Below, one piece after another: positions 17,242 through 25,750 of a stretch of DNA of 64,000 bases (positions within the stretch are counted from its first letter, which is position 1; each line of letters starts with the position of its first letter). A program made the position numbers and the translations under genes. This DNA is from Cytobacillus solani. Lineage in GTDB: Bacteria > Bacillota > Bacilli > Bacillales > Cytobacillaceae. The stretch covers positions 1,553,361 through 1,617,360 of the forward strand of contig NZ_LJIX01000006.1 of the NCBI RefSeq assembly GCF_001420595.1, in the 5' to 3' direction. The notes under the pieces are model-generated. The model saw only the letters and a program-made list of their open reading frames with translations. It did no database searches and had not been told where the DNA came from.

Positions 17242-17264
17242 GAAAAAGAACCTACTAAGGTTCC
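17242..17264 (-). terminator. Intrinsic terminator
   Basis: GAACCT/AGGTTC hairpin with TTTTT on the minus strand, downstream of the gene at 17303. Confidence 0.7.
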
Positions 17265-17302
17265 TTTTGAAAAAATTTCCTTTTCGTTAATACCAAGTAT
17301 CT

Positions 17303-17515
17303 TTAGCTTTTTATTTCAAGGTTATTTAATTCTCTTTCAATTAGAGATACTGAAATTTCGAATGCTTCGATGCGTCTTGTAGCTAAGGTAATTTGAGATT
17401 TATATTTATTTGGATTTTCTTTAGCTTCAAAGGTTTTTACTGTTTCTCTTAGTTTGTGTAAAGTTGAATCAATTTGACGTTTTGCTTCAATTAATTGAGA
17501 TACATTAAATTCCAT
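17303..17515 (-). CDS. Small coiled-coil hypothetical protein
   Basis: 70 residues, almost entirely helical: MEFNVSQLIEAKRQIDSTLH then a heptad-like pattern ending ERELNNLEIKS. No cysteines or signal. The ribosome site (AAGGCTGGGATG) is weak. Own terminator at 17242. Unrecognised. Confidence 0.6.
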   Translation of the reverse strand: MEFNVSQLIEAKRQIDSTLHKLRETVKTFEAKENPNKYKSQITLATRRIEAFEISVSLIERELNNLEIKS

Positions 17516-17726
17516 GTGGACATCCCAGCCTTTTATTAATTAATGATTTTTAAATTCAGTAATTCGTCTATCAGAATTGCTTGATAGTTGATTACATGAA
17601 TATTTTACTTTTTAAGTTAACAGGTATCAATAGTTGATAAGGAAACAGTAGGGTAGCTTAGTTTAATTACTCGTACATTGCGCTAATTAAAAAAGCTCAT
17701 CCAAGGCTGATGAGCTAAAAATAAGA

Positions 17727-18113
17727 TTATATAACTTTTCTTAAAAGATTTGGAATAAAAAATAATGGATAGATCAGTAAGAACAAATTAGGGATCCACC
17801 AAGTAATATCAAAATCACTACTGAAAGCCCAAAAAGAAATTGCTTGAAGTCCAGCACAGAATGTAAGGACTAGTGATATTAGTGCCATTTTGCTCCAATT
17901 ATTATTCCCTTTTTTATATAAATATAAGCTTGTTAGACCAGTAATTGATACTAGTATATCTAAAGGGAAAAATGACCAATTCCAGGCGACTAGAATAGGA
18001 TTATTGTAGTCGTTAAATAAATACTCGTTTGGAATTAATTCAAGAAATGTAACTAACCAATAGATAATAAAGCCAATATCAGTTATTAAAAATAGTATTT
18101 TTAAAGTTTTCAT
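17727..18113 (-). CDS. DUF5360-family membrane protein (YvaD-like)
   Basis: 128 residues with four transmembrane segments. Family hallmarks are LFLITDIGFIIYWLVTF at the start, NPILVAWNWSFFPLDILVS and GLTSLYLYKKGN. Function unknown. Start 18113 follows AGGGAG by 7 bases; the longer in-frame start at 18191 has no ribosome site. Confidence 0.78.
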   Translation of the reverse strand: MKTLKILFLITDIGFIIYWLVTFLELIPNEYLFNDYNNPILVAWNWSFFPLDILVSITGLTSLYLYKKGNNNWSKMALISLVLTFCAGLQAISFWAFSSDFDITWWIPNLFLLIYPLFFIPNLLRKVI

Positions 18114-18270
18114 CGTAATCTCCCTAGAATTATTTTCAATGAAATATACGAATAAAAACAGTGAAAGTTTCAATGGAAACACAGTAAGCACTAAATGTCT
18201 ATCCCTGACTTAAGAATTAAATGCAATTTTAGTAATGTATTTACGATAAAAAATGTGACATAAAAGAAAA

Positions 18271-18567
18271 TTATTGATTTTTCATTTTGTTAATTATGTC
18301 TATCGCTCTCTGTAGATCCGTTTCAGAAGAAGTTATAAGATCAATAACATAACTTTTGCTAGAAAATTTCCGCATTTCGAAGAAGATTTTAGGCTTTTTA
18401 TACTTGAAGATTGTACCTAACTCAATGATTGGAACATAGTCAAAACTTTGATTAGCTAAAGGTAAATCTTTAAAAAAGGAATAAAATTCATATGTATTCT
18501 TTTTTTCATCTGGATATTTTTGTAACATTTTTTCAAAATGCTCAATTGGATCAACTAGTTTTTTCAT
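18271..18567 (-). CDS. Hypothetical protein, 98 residues
   Basis: An alpha/beta protein: MKKLVDPIEHFEKMLQKYPD, then IELGTIFKYKKPKIFFEMRK and a C-terminal helix TDLQRAIDIINKMKNQ. No signal or membrane segment. AAGGAG is 7 bases upstream of ATG 18567. Unrecognised; the shape resembles small immunity-like Bacillus proteins, but this is only an impression. Confidence 0.6.
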   Translation of the reverse strand: MKKLVDPIEHFEKMLQKYPDEKKNTYEFYSFFKDLPLANQSFDYVPIIELGTIFKYKKPKIFFEMRKFSSKSYVIDLITSSETDLQRAIDIINKMKNQ

Positions 18568-18806
18568 AACAAACTCCTTGCCTTTAAACATTAGGACATT
18601 TGTATTATAACATAAAAAAACTTGGGTAAATATCACTAAAAATATCGAATAAAAGTATGAGGGTAATGAAAATGTGATAAGAACTTACGAGTTGTTCACA
18701 GTACGAAATTTAAGTGAACTTAATGATAGGAGTGTTAATTCATTTTGAAAAGGCTGACTTTGCTTGGAAGTGTATGAGGAAAGAAGAAGTCAGCCAAAGG
18801 TAGGTG

Positions 18807-18944
18807 TTATTGAGCGCCTTCACACCATCTTGGTGGACCCATTAAAGAGCATCCTTGTGGCTCAATTGTTGCAGCTGATACAGAGGGTGAAACGGTTAAA
18901 ATTAGGGCACTTATCAACCCAAGCCTTATAAGCATTTTTTTCAT
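18807..18944 (-). CDS. Small secreted cysteine-containing peptide
   Basis: GAGGTGATAAAAC precedes ATG 18944. The product of about 45 residues starts MKKMLIRLGLISALILTVSP with a signal peptide (cleavage near SVSAA) and ends with a short mature part containing two Cys (QGCSLMGPPRWCEGAQ). The left boundary may be off by a base or two from my manual count. Resembles the possible peptide at 14883. Function unknown. Confidence 0.55.
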   Translation of the reverse strand: MKKMLIRLGLISALILTVSPSVSAATIEPQGCSLMGPPRWCEGAQ

Positions 18945-19152
18945 GTTTTATCACCTCACTTTACATGAATCTGAAAATATATTAACAGAAAAAGGAAGCT
19001 CGATAAATGGAATTTTGGTTATTATCAGAAAATAGTAATTTATTACTATTAGTTAATCAAATGTAGGTTCTTTATAAATGTAATAGGCGTCCAATCCTTA
19101 TCATACTCACAAACATATTTTATAAGATGAAAAGTTTATGAGGTGATTTTCA

Positions 19153-19743
19153 ATGGATAATAATAACCAACCTTTTCAGGGATGCTGTCCACTTAGTCCG
19201 GGTTCAAAACCGCCAAAGCTACCAAGATTAATCGGTCCTCCAGGTCCCCAAGGTCCACAGGGAATACCGGGACCACAGGGAATACCGGGTCCACAGGGTA
19301 TACCAGGACCAGTGCCGCAATCTGCATTTAGAGCTGAGAATACTACTGGTCAACCAGTAGAAGGCAATACAAAACTTCTGTTTCCTGAACTGGTATTTGA
19401 TTTAAATGCTGAATATAATGCAGGGACCTCTACATTTATTCCAAAGCAATCAGGGGTTTACTCTATTGTAGCAGGTGTAGTCGCAGATCCTAATAATTCT
19501 GATATAAGTCAAAGATTTACACTTGTTATATCCGTTAATGGATCTACTATAGAGAGAGTTGATAACTATCGGGCAGCTATGCCAGCTGTTAACTTTACGG
19601 GGACAACTGCTAGCACGATTGAACGGTTAGATGCTGGGGATGAGGTAGAGGTCTTTGCTAACTATTTCGGGGACTCTGGAATTATATCAAATTTAGCTAG
19701 AGTAAATTTCTTTGCTGCAGCAAGGTTTCCTTCTCCTTTATAA
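19153..19743 (+). CDS. Collagen-like protein with C1q/BclA-like C-terminal domain
   Basis: 196 residues. A short N-terminus ([19 protein letters not shown]) leads to nine GXX triplets ([20 protein letters not shown], about residues 34-60), encoded by near-identical 18-base repeats. The C-terminal 130 residues form a beta jelly-roll of the C1q/TNF type, as in exosporium BclA. A surface or exosporium location is likely in spore-formers. AGGTGAT lies 7 bases before the start. Confidence 0.85.
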   Translation: MDNNNQPFQGCCPLSPGSKPPKLPRLIGPPGPQGPQGIPGPQGIPGPQGIPGPVPQSAFRAENTTGQPVEGNTKLLFPELVFDLNAEYNAGTSTFIPKQSGVYSIVAGVVADPNNSDISQRFTLVISVNGSTIERVDNYRAAMPAVNFTGTTASTIERLDAGDEVEVFANYFGDSGIISNLARVNFFAAARFPSPL

Positions 19744-19809
19744 TAAAAACTACTTCTTCAGCAGGTGCATTAATTAAATTAGGAAGCAAAAGATAGAAAA
19801 AGTTAAATA

Positions 19810-19837
19810 AAAGCCCTTAGAAATTCAAGGGCTTTTT
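19810..19837 (+). terminator. Intrinsic terminator after the collagen-like gene
   Basis: AAGCCCTT/AAGGGCTT hairpin followed by T residues; the reverse strand also has a T run. Confidence 0.8.
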
Positions 19838-20010
19838 ATAGTATAGATTTTACAAATCAAATAACTTGTTCCATACACTTCGGTGAGGTTGGGGATTGTC
19901 TCTAGTATAAGTTTCTTTTTCATTATTTCTTCCATAGGAATTAATACGTATTCATCATTGTTTTGATTAAAGGGGGAGTTAAGATTTTCAGAGCAAATGC
20001 AGCATACCAA
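19825..20010 (-). pseudogene. ORF remnant
   Basis: A 61-codon leftward frame from TTG 20010 contains CCICSENLNSPFNQNNDEYV and LIPMEEIMKKKLILETIPNL. It has no ribosome site and runs through the terminator at 19810-19837. The texture is protein-like, suggesting the tail of a decayed gene. Confidence 0.25.
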
Positions 20011-20086
20011 TTATGTATAACACATCAGATTGTTCCGATAGTTTTATTTTAATTTTAAAGTGATATTTCATGAAGAAGTTATCAAT

Positions 20087-20310
20087 CTATTTTACTACTG
20101 GAGTGGCAATGATAAGGAATATTAAGAAGTAAATAAAGAAAAGTACTAAACCAAAAATAATATTTTGGGTAGTAAAGTCGAAATTATCAAGTTTTACTTT
20201 TATGGCATATGAAAGTATGTAATTCCAAATCCCATTAAAAGAGAAAAAAGAATTGTATTATAGTATCTTATTTTTATCCTTTGTTCATCTGTTAAAAAAG
20301 TTTTCCCTAG
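20087..20310 (-). pseudogene. Decayed small membrane protein gene
   Basis: The leftward frame FLTDEQRIKIRYYNTILFSL, LMGFGITY is followed after a one-base shift near 20,215 by ILSYAIKVKLDNFDFTTQNI and IFGLVLFFIYFLIFLIIATP, with a stop at 20087. Two membrane segments are split by the frameshift. Unrecognised. Confidence 0.45.
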
Positions 20311-20589
20311 ATTACTTTTGGCACAGAATTACATCATATGTATAAATTCAAGAATAAAGATAAATCCAAGACTATCCAGAGTTAGCTTTGAAGCTGGATA
20401 ATCCAATTACATTTTGCTTGCAGCATCATAACGAAATACACGGTAGAGTTTCAGAAAAACCAAAATGGAACGATGAAAAATGGTAATACTTCCTTGGTCA
20501 AAAAAATTGATTTTTTTCAAATTCTATTTAGACCGCAGGGGCCTCGAAATTCCAGATTTATAAGCTTTTTTCATGTAAGGGGGGATATG

Positions 20590-20775
20590 ATGGCGGTAAA
20601 TGTCAAAAAACTTCAAGAACAGCTGCTAAGTCGGATTGATACAGATGATTTGGTGGAAGTGGAGAAAGTTACAAGATTCATTAGTTTAGTGAAATAAAAT
20701 GTGCAGCTAGACAAAAAATATTTGTCGAGATGAAGCAACGGTGATTAAAGAAAACGGATCAGAGAAGGTTCAATT
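20590..20775 (+). pseudogene. Phage terminase small subunit (P27-type) fragment
   Basis: AAGGGGGG precedes tandem ATGs at 20587 and 20590. The frame starts MAVNVKKLQEQLLSRIDTDD, LVEVEKVTRFISLVK, the usual N-terminus of P27-family small terminases, and stops at 20697. A shifted frame continues DEATVIKENGSEK. It is a remnant of an older prophage beside the current attachment site. Confidence 0.5.
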
Positions 20776-20789
20776 AAAAATATCAGCAA

Positions 20790-21049
20790 AATTTTATCAA
20801 AGAAAATAGCCATCTTACTCGCTTGGAAAGCCTATAATTGTCCACTCAATTTTTGATAGTATAAAAATCCGCCATTTTCACTATCTAGTACACTTTTCTA
20901 AATCTTGAAGGATAAAGGATATTTTCTTTAATCCATTCACTCTTCTTTTTAATTCGTACTTCAAGATCTTTCTTGGTCCAATAAACGCTAGTGAGGTTCC
21001 AGTTGTTTTAATTGTTCATATTCAACTTTTTCAATGAGTGTTTTTGCAT
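20790..21049 (-). pseudogene. DUF771-domain phage protein, degenerate
   Basis: From ATG 21049 behind GAGGAG, the family pattern is recovered only across several frames: TLIEKVEYEQLKQLEPH, VYWTKKDLEVRIKKKSEWIK, ENILYPSRFRK, VLDSENGGFLYYQKLSGQL, then an internal TAG and FQASKMAIFFD. DUF771 proteins are small DNA-binding-like proteins of Firmicute phages. At least two frameshifts and one nonsense change mark it as dead. Confidence 0.65.
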
Positions 21050-21074
21050 ATTTATCTCCTCAAGTTAAGTAGAG

Positions 21075-21100
21075 AAAAAAGAGACCCATGAGGTCTCTTC
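21075..21100 (-). terminator. Terminator-like hairpin
   Basis: GAGACC/GGTCTC with T6 on the minus strand, 70 bases beyond the 3' end of the tRNA-Arg sequence, so it probably ends that transcript. Confidence 0.65.
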
Positions 21101-21171
21101 GTTTTCGGCAGATTTTCGGCGAACCAATTTTTAAAAATAAAATGTACTGCCATAAATCCTTTAGTATCAAG

Positions 21172-21216
21172 CGTCCCAGATAGGAATCGAACCTACGACC
21201 TACAGCTTAGGAGGCT
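21172..21216 (-). tRNA. 3' portion of tRNA-Arg(CCU): prophage attachment site (att)
   Basis: On the minus strand, the anticodon loop CTCCTAA (anticodon CCU), anticodon 3' stem, variable loop, TPsiC arm (GGTTCGATTCC) and acceptor strand CTGGGAC are intact. The sequence to the right (CTTCGGTATG) does not continue the 5' half of a tRNA. This is the duplicated 3' end left by integration; the full tRNA should stand at the far end of the prophage. Confidence 0.8.
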
Positions 21217-21222
21217 CTTCGG

Positions 21223-21362
21223 TATGTCATCGATATGTCAACGCATTGTCATTACGGCGATTGTCGTATATTTATGTCCGACAGTGTCAACGTATGTCCA
21301 ACGGTGTAAATTATTTGTTCTTACATACGCAATTATTGCGAATTTTTCCCGATATGTCAAGA
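21223..21362. repeat. Cluster of short TATGTCA-like direct repeats beside the att site
   Basis: Within 140 bases of the attachment site the motif (T/A)TGTC(A/C) recurs about eight times, at roughly 21224, 21235, 21246, 21262, 21278, 21286, 21295 and 21356. Several are 10-16 bases apart. Integrase arm sites look like this, but this is inference. Confidence 0.4.
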
Positions 21363-21390
21363 AGTCGCCTTTGCGGGCGATTTTTTTTTT

Positions 21391-21675
21391 GCGGAAAAGT
21401 GCGCGACATTAATTTTCGCTGCGTATTATAAGTGAGGGCGGAAAAGTTTCGTGTAAAATTGCGCGATTCCTTCTCGTCATTCCTATTATATTGTGAAGGC
21501 GAAAAAAGTTTTGCGAATTAATGCTCGAAATTAGTGCGCCTTGTATTAGATATAATAAGCGGTGAAAAAATTTGCGAAAAAGTGCGCGAAGGTAATTTCG
21601 ATTGGCGTCCTAATAAATATAAGCGAAATTATTTTCGCGAAAGGGTGAGCGAATATCTTATGTGAAGGCGGAGAA
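21391..21675. repeat. Array of about five imperfect 40-67-base repeats, non-coding
   Basis: Units recur with a core GCGGAAAA or GCGAAAAA, then TTGCG..TGCGCGA, and an AT-rich end such as TATTATAAG, TATTATATTG, TATAATAAG or AATATAAG. The AT-rich boxes start near 21426, 21484, 21551, 21616 and 21655. The region lies between the attachment site and the antirepressor gene and has no gene. It may be a set of operators or promoters, or a replication-related array. Confidence 0.5.
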
Positions 21676-21801
21676 AATGACCCACTCGATCAACTTCGAA
21701 CGATTATTAAAGTATGAGGCGTTTTTATTTACCGAGTAATCTACACCAACGCATATATAACTTACGCAATTAAATCTAAATTTAGTAAGGAGGAAAAGCG
21801 A

Positions 21802-22587
21802 ATGAATCAGATTACGAAAGTTTTTGAAAGTAGCGAGGTGCGAATCGTAGAAATCAAAGGAAATCCGTGGTTTGTTGCGAAAGATGTTTCTAATATATTG
21901 GGATTTCGTGATCCTTACGCAGCAACTAGAGGCTTAGATGAGGATGATAAACTGCTACACACTTTATGTGTAGGAGGTCAAAACCGTGAAACTACTATTA
22001 TAAACGAATCCGGACTGTATAGTTTAGTTTTAAAGAGTAACAAGCCCGAAGCAAAAGTATTCAAGCGTTGGGTTACGAACGAAGTCCTCCCGTCCATCAG
22101 AAAAACAGGCGGATATGTTGCGAATGACGAGTTATTCATTCAAACGTACTTGCCGTTCGCGGACGACTCAACAAAGCTGATGTTTAGCGCCACACTCGAA
22201 ACTGTGCGTAAACAAAACGAAGTTATAGCAGTTATGCGTCCGAAAGCCGAGCAGCACGATAGGTTCATATCCGGCGAGAATTACCAAACGCTCGAACAAG
22301 CAGGTAAATCAGTTGGATTAGGGCGTAACAAATTATCCGCGTTACTGAAAGCAATCGAAGTATTTACGCAAAAAGGAGCATCACCAGTTCCGTATCAACA
22401 GTATATTAATAGCGGATATTTCGTGGTCAAACAGACGCCCTCGAACTACGGTGATTTTAACAACGTACAGACTTACGTTACTGCTAAAGGCGTTTCGTAT
22501 ATTGATAGCTTATTAGATAAATACGGAGGCACTCGTAAACTAAACGCGATGAAACTTTCAGAAATCCGTAGAATCCAACGTAAGTAA
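21802..22587 (+). CDS. Phage antirepressor (Bro-N plus KilAC/ANT domain)
   Basis: 261 residues. The N-terminal Bro-N domain has WFVAKDVSNILGFRDP, INESGLYSLVLKSNKPEAK and FKRWVTNEVLPSIRKTGGY (residues 5-110). The C-terminal antirepressor domain carries LEQAGKSVGLGRNKLSALLK and YVTAKGVSYIDSLL. Such proteins relieve phage repressor control. AAGGAGG is 9 bases upstream. It stands first in the rightward gene series. Confidence 0.88.
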   Translation: MNQITKVFESSEVRIVEIKGNPWFVAKDVSNILGFRDPYAATRGLDEDDKLLHTLCVGGQNRETTIINESGLYSLVLKSNKPEAKVFKRWVTNEVLPSIRKTGGYVANDELFIQTYLPFADDSTKLMFSATLETVRKQNEVIAVMRPKAEQHDRFISGENYQTLEQAGKSVGLGRNKLSALLKAIEVFTQKGASPVPYQQYINSGYFVVKQTPSNYGDFNNVQTYVTAKGVSYIDSLLDKYGGTRKLNAMKLSEIRRIQRK

Positions 22588-22606
22588 AAGGAGGTCACGC
22601 GCAACT

Positions 22607-23071
22607 ATGACGCAATCTAACGCATATATCCGCACAGGCAACACACGCACCGGCTTCTCGCTAATGTTCCACGAACTATTCGACTTGTACCATCCGTACA
22701 TTGGCGATAAGGCAACGCTGTACTATCTGTACTTGTTGCGCTACCGGAACAACGACGTCACAAGTTTCGACCAAGGCAAGGCGTGGAACGGGCGCAGCAA
22801 GGTGACGGAAAAGTTTCAGCTTTCGTTTTCGACGCTGCCCATTCTCGACGAAATTCTCGAAGCGAGCGGACTGGTAACAATCGAACGCAAGCCGAGCGGT
22901 CGCGGCAAGGACAAGATTTATTACATCGTTCACGACCCGTTAGAGCGCGCGCAATTTCGCGAACATGAGACGCAGATAGCGGAGGAATTACGACAGGTCG
23001 TCGTTAGGCAGGGCGGCTCGATCGGCAAGTTACTCGGCAAGGAGAAAGGCGTTAATCTATCGGTGTGTTGA
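22607..23071 (+). CDS. Winged-helix phage protein, replication-initiator-like
   Basis: 154 residues: FSLMFHELFDLYHPYIGDKA TLYYLYLLRYRN matches the N-terminal winged-helix of DnaD/RepA_N-type initiators, followed by a wing with VTIERKPSGRGKDKIYYIVH. It starts 20 bases after the antirepressor with AAGGAGG upstream. The C-terminal part is short, so a full initiator role is uncertain. Confidence 0.55.
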   Translation: MTQSNAYIRTGNTRTGFSLMFHELFDLYHPYIGDKATLYYLYLLRYRNNDVTSFDQGKAWNGRSKVTEKFQLSFSTLPILDEILEASGLVTIERKPSGRGKDKIYYIVHDPLERAQFREHETQIAEELRQVVVRQGGSIGKLLGKEKGVNLSVC

Positions 23072-23236
23072 TATGCTCTACGTTGGCGGAGATTTAACTC
23101 TACGCTAGCGTTAATGAAAAAGAATTATTTAAAAAGAATCTTTTAAAAAGAATAAATACATTGCGCCAATAGAAAAAGCACCTATTGTCGCTACGATATT
23201 AAATTTAAAAGATAACGCGAAAAAGGATGGTGCGAT

Positions 23237-23518
23237 ATGTATAAATTAATGAACGCTGTTGTGCAAAATAAGCTACACCCTAATACATTTGAAATACCCA
23301 CTAAATCTGATATCGCGAAGATAAAAATAGACACTTATGTAAAACTATGTTTTGAAGAAGTAGGAAAGCAGTCTGAAAGAATGTGGGTGTTAGTAACATT
23401 TGCAGATGGGGAAAATTTTAACGGCGTTTTGCACAATCAGCCAGTAGGGCTACGCAGTGTAAAACATGGTGACGTTGTGAAGTTTAAACATTACAACATA
23501 CTTTCGGCACCTTATTAG
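23237..23518 (+). CDS. Hypothetical protein, DUF2314/DUF2185-like fold
   Basis: 93 residues with a beta-barrel pattern: IDTYVKLCFEE, ERMWVLVTFADGENFNGVL and GDVVKFKHYNI near the C-terminus. This resembles small DUF2314-type proteins. Role in the phage unknown. No gene is visible in 23,072-23,236. Confidence 0.55.
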   Translation: MYKLMNAVVQNKLHPNTFEIPTKSDIAKIKIDTYVKLCFEEVGKQSERMWVLVTFADGENFNGVLHNQPVGLRSVKHGDVVKFKHYNILSAPY

Positions 23519-23535
23519 AAAGGGGAATCGTTAAT

Positions 23536-23892
23536 ATGACGAAAAAGGTAACGCTACCTCGCGAAGTCGCGGAGGCAATCGAAATGTATTTAGGGGAGTT
23601 CGGTAAAAAGACGTTGCTATACACGTTCTGTAATCCGAAAACATTTGGCTGGACGCCGAAATACAGCGCATTCCATAAGTTAGATTTAGACACGTTAATG
23701 TCCGCACTTGTCAACGGCTACGAAATCGAAAAGTCGCCCGAAGAAAAGGTGCGAGAATATTTGAACGAGACGGAGCGGTGTCGCGTGAATGCAGATACGT
23801 CTTCGCACTACCAGTTTTTTAGAGGTCGAACAGAGGGCGTCATAGTAACGCTTAACCTACTTGGCATCCAAATCGAAGGCATAAATGCGTAA
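23536..23892 (+). CDS. Hypothetical phage protein
   Basis: 118 residues. It begins MTKKVTLPREVAEAIEMYLG and ends with a helix including YQFFRGRTEGVIVTLNLLGI, a pattern seen in several small early phage proteins. Unrecognised. AAAGGGG precedes the start. Confidence 0.6.
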   Translation: MTKKVTLPREVAEAIEMYLGEFGKKTLLYTFCNPKTFGWTPKYSAFHKLDLDTLMSALVNGYEIEKSPEEKVREYLNETERCRVNADTSSHYQFFRGRTEGVIVTLNLLGIQIEGINA

Positions 23893-23964
23893 GCTCAACG
23901 CATGATTTTTCCGGCAAATTAGACGCTTTAAGCACGAACTAATACGAAAGGTAGGAGAAGTTAA

Positions 23965-24270
23965 ATGTCGCTAAATATCACGGTAAATTCCACGTATAAA
24001 CTAACGTCAGACCCGATGCAAGTCATTGTTAATCGCAAGCACATCGTAGACCCAACGAAGTCACCGAATTGGGAACGCATGAAAGCGGAGGGCAAGTCCG
24101 GCGAGCCTCGTATAGAATGGCGCGAGGTTGCGTATTGCCGAACGGTCGAGCAAGCGTTGAATTGGATTGCGGAACAGACACAGCGCGATAGCAATGCGGA
24201 GTCGATAGCGGAATTGCTAGGCGAAATACAAGCGATTCGGCGCGAAATTAACGCGATAACAGCGAAGTAA
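23965..24270 (+). CDS. Hypothetical phage protein
   Basis: 101 residues. An N-terminal beta part (YKLTSDPMQVIVNRKHIVDP) and WREVAYCRTVEQALNWIAEQ are followed by a C-terminal coiled helix. This arrangement is common in small Firmicute phage proteins, but no function is known. GGTAGGAG is upstream. Confidence 0.6.
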   Translation: MSLNITVNSTYKLTSDPMQVIVNRKHIVDPTKSPNWERMKAEGKSGEPRIEWREVAYCRTVEQALNWIAEQTQRDSNAESIAELLGEIQAIRREINAITAK

Positions 24271-24342
24271 TAGAAATACCCTCGGCGGAGGTAAAACGCC
24301 GGAAATCAAGCGAAAACTAAGCGAAGCTGGGAGGCGGAACAG

Positions 24343-24690
24343 ATGAACGTAAGAGTGCCTTTAGAAGTAATCGAAGAAGGGCTGACTGACGAGTATGTTC
24401 AAATAGAGACTTCGGCACAGAAAGCACACTCCGAAAAGTACGATGCGGAGTCGAAGTACAATCGGATAATTGGCGATATTCATGTGGCAATAACTACGCA
24501 AGACAATCGTCGAAGGGAGTGCGTAGACACGTATTACCTTGGTGATAGCGTATGGACTCGTACGTTAGTCATCGAAGAATTGGTACGGGAACTTACTGAG
24601 GCCGCGGGTAATGTAGTTGAAGCGCGAAAAACGTACGAAATCGCGTCAGCAGAACGTGAAAAATTCAGCATACGGATGGGGTGGTCGTAA
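24343..24690 (+). CDS. Hypothetical coiled-coil phage protein
   Basis: 115 residues, mostly helical and charged, starting MNVRVPLEVIEEGLTDEYVQ. It has no signal or metal motif. Its stop codon overlaps the start of the next gene (TAATG), implying translational coupling. Confidence 0.6.
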   Translation: MNVRVPLEVIEEGLTDEYVQIETSAQKAHSEKYDAESKYNRIIGDIHVAITTQDNRRRECVDTYYLGDSVWTRTLVIEELVRELTEAAGNVVEARKTYEIASAEREKFSIRMGWS

Positions 24691-25097
24691 TGAAACGATT
24701 AACAAACGAACAACTAAACGCAATACGCGAACGAGCGAAAAGGTCGACGCCGGGTCCGTGGTTATGGGAGAAGCTTACCGACGTAGAGGACGAATGGGAT
24801 ACGGAAATGCCCATGTTAGTGACCACGGAGGGTTCAGCCATAATGGATTTTGGCGATTGCGAAACGTATTATCCTACGGAGGGAACGCCCCCAAACCCTA
24901 ACGACGCAGAATTTATTTCATCAGCTCGCGAAGATGTGCCAATGTTATTAGCGGAGATTGAGCGGTTAGAGAGACAACTTTCGCAAGCGAACGGTCTACT
25001 TTCGGAGGCGCACGACTTGCTCGACGACGTTCACTGTTACGAAACGGAAACGTACGAAGCGATCAGTCGGTATTTCAACGGAGGTGATGGCGAATGA
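24690..25097 (+). CDS. Ead/Ea22-like phage protein
   Basis: 135 residues. The pattern RERAKRSTPGPWLWEK near the N-terminus with AEFISSAREDVPMLLAEIER in the middle is typical of Ead/Ea22-like proteins of temperate phages, whose role is unknown. A coiled coil follows. It starts at the ATG overlapping the previous stop and overlaps the next gene by 4 bases. Confidence 0.7.
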   Translation: MKRLTNEQLNAIRERAKRSTPGPWLWEKLTDVEDEWDTEMPMLVTTEGSAIMDFGDCETYYPTEGTPPNPNDAEFISSAREDVPMLLAEIERLERQLSQANGLLSEAHDLLDDVHCYETETYEAISRYFNGGDGE

Positions 25098-25363
25098 TTA
25101 ACGTAGAAAAGCTTCGAGCCAAATGGCGGACAATCGACGAGGACACTAAGCGCGCGATGAGAACTGGCGAAGAATTTTACCGGTGGACAGTGACGCCCGA
25201 TATGCCTAACGATGTGTATGCGTTGATTGCGGAGATTGAATATATGAACGGAGTTGTTGGCGCGCTTAAATCATCGCTCGAATTGATCTACGATCGGGTA
25301 GAAGGGCAAGCGGCTGAACTAGCGAGGGAGGCGATAGAATATGCCGAAGAAAGTCGCAGCTAA
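25094..25363 (+). CDS. Hypothetical phage protein
   Basis: 89 residues, helical. It starts MINVEKLRAKWRTIDEDTKR, and its middle (NDVYALIAEIEYMNGVV) resembles the helical part of the preceding Ea22-like protein, so the two may be related by partial duplication. Overlaps both neighbours. Confidence 0.6.
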   Translation: MINVEKLRAKWRTIDEDTKRAMRTGEEFYRWTVTPDMPNDVYALIAEIEYMNGVVGALKSSLELIYDRVEGQAAELAREAIEYAEESRS

Positions 25364-25718
25364 GGACTGGCGCAATCGCGAGCAAGCCGACTGGACTATC
25401 GCCACATTTCAGCAGTATCTCAAGGATGCGCACGAGGAACGCTATGGCATCGCCTACACAACGCGATCATACGGCTTAGAAGGGCGCTGGCTCAAAACGC
25501 TAATCGCCGAGCATGGCGCCGAGGTTGTGCGAAAGTTTATCGATGCATGTTTCGCGGAGTATCGCCCAACGCCGCAATACCCCGGCTTAAATTTCGCGTT
25601 CATGTTTACGTATCAGCGCGGGCGAGTGTTGCCGAGAGTGTTAGCGGAACAGGCGCGAAAGACAAAAGCGCAGGCAACAGCGGCGCCAATTACGGAAGAA
25701 GAAATCGGATGGTTGTAG
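25341..25718 (+). CDS. Hypothetical phage protein
   Basis: 125 residues: a basic N-terminus (MPKKVAAKDWRNREQ) and the segment YGLEGRWLKTLIAEHGAEVV, then PQYPGLNFAFMFTYQRGRVL. Similar proteins occur in early regions of Bacillus phages, sometimes beside replication genes. Function unknown. GGGAGG lies upstream inside the previous gene. Confidence 0.6.
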   Translation: MPKKVAAKDWRNREQADWTIATFQQYLKDAHEERYGIAYTTRSYGLEGRWLKTLIAEHGAEVVRKFIDACFAEYRPTPQYPGLNFAFMFTYQRGRVLPRVLAEQARKTKAQATAAPITEEEIGWL

Positions 25719-25750
25719 GCGAAAATTATAAACGGGGAGGAATCGGAATT

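Noticed and set aside
21224-21431. Two overlapping 61-62-codon frames next to the att site
   Set aside because: No ribosome sites and low-complexity products; the repeats in this region explain them better.
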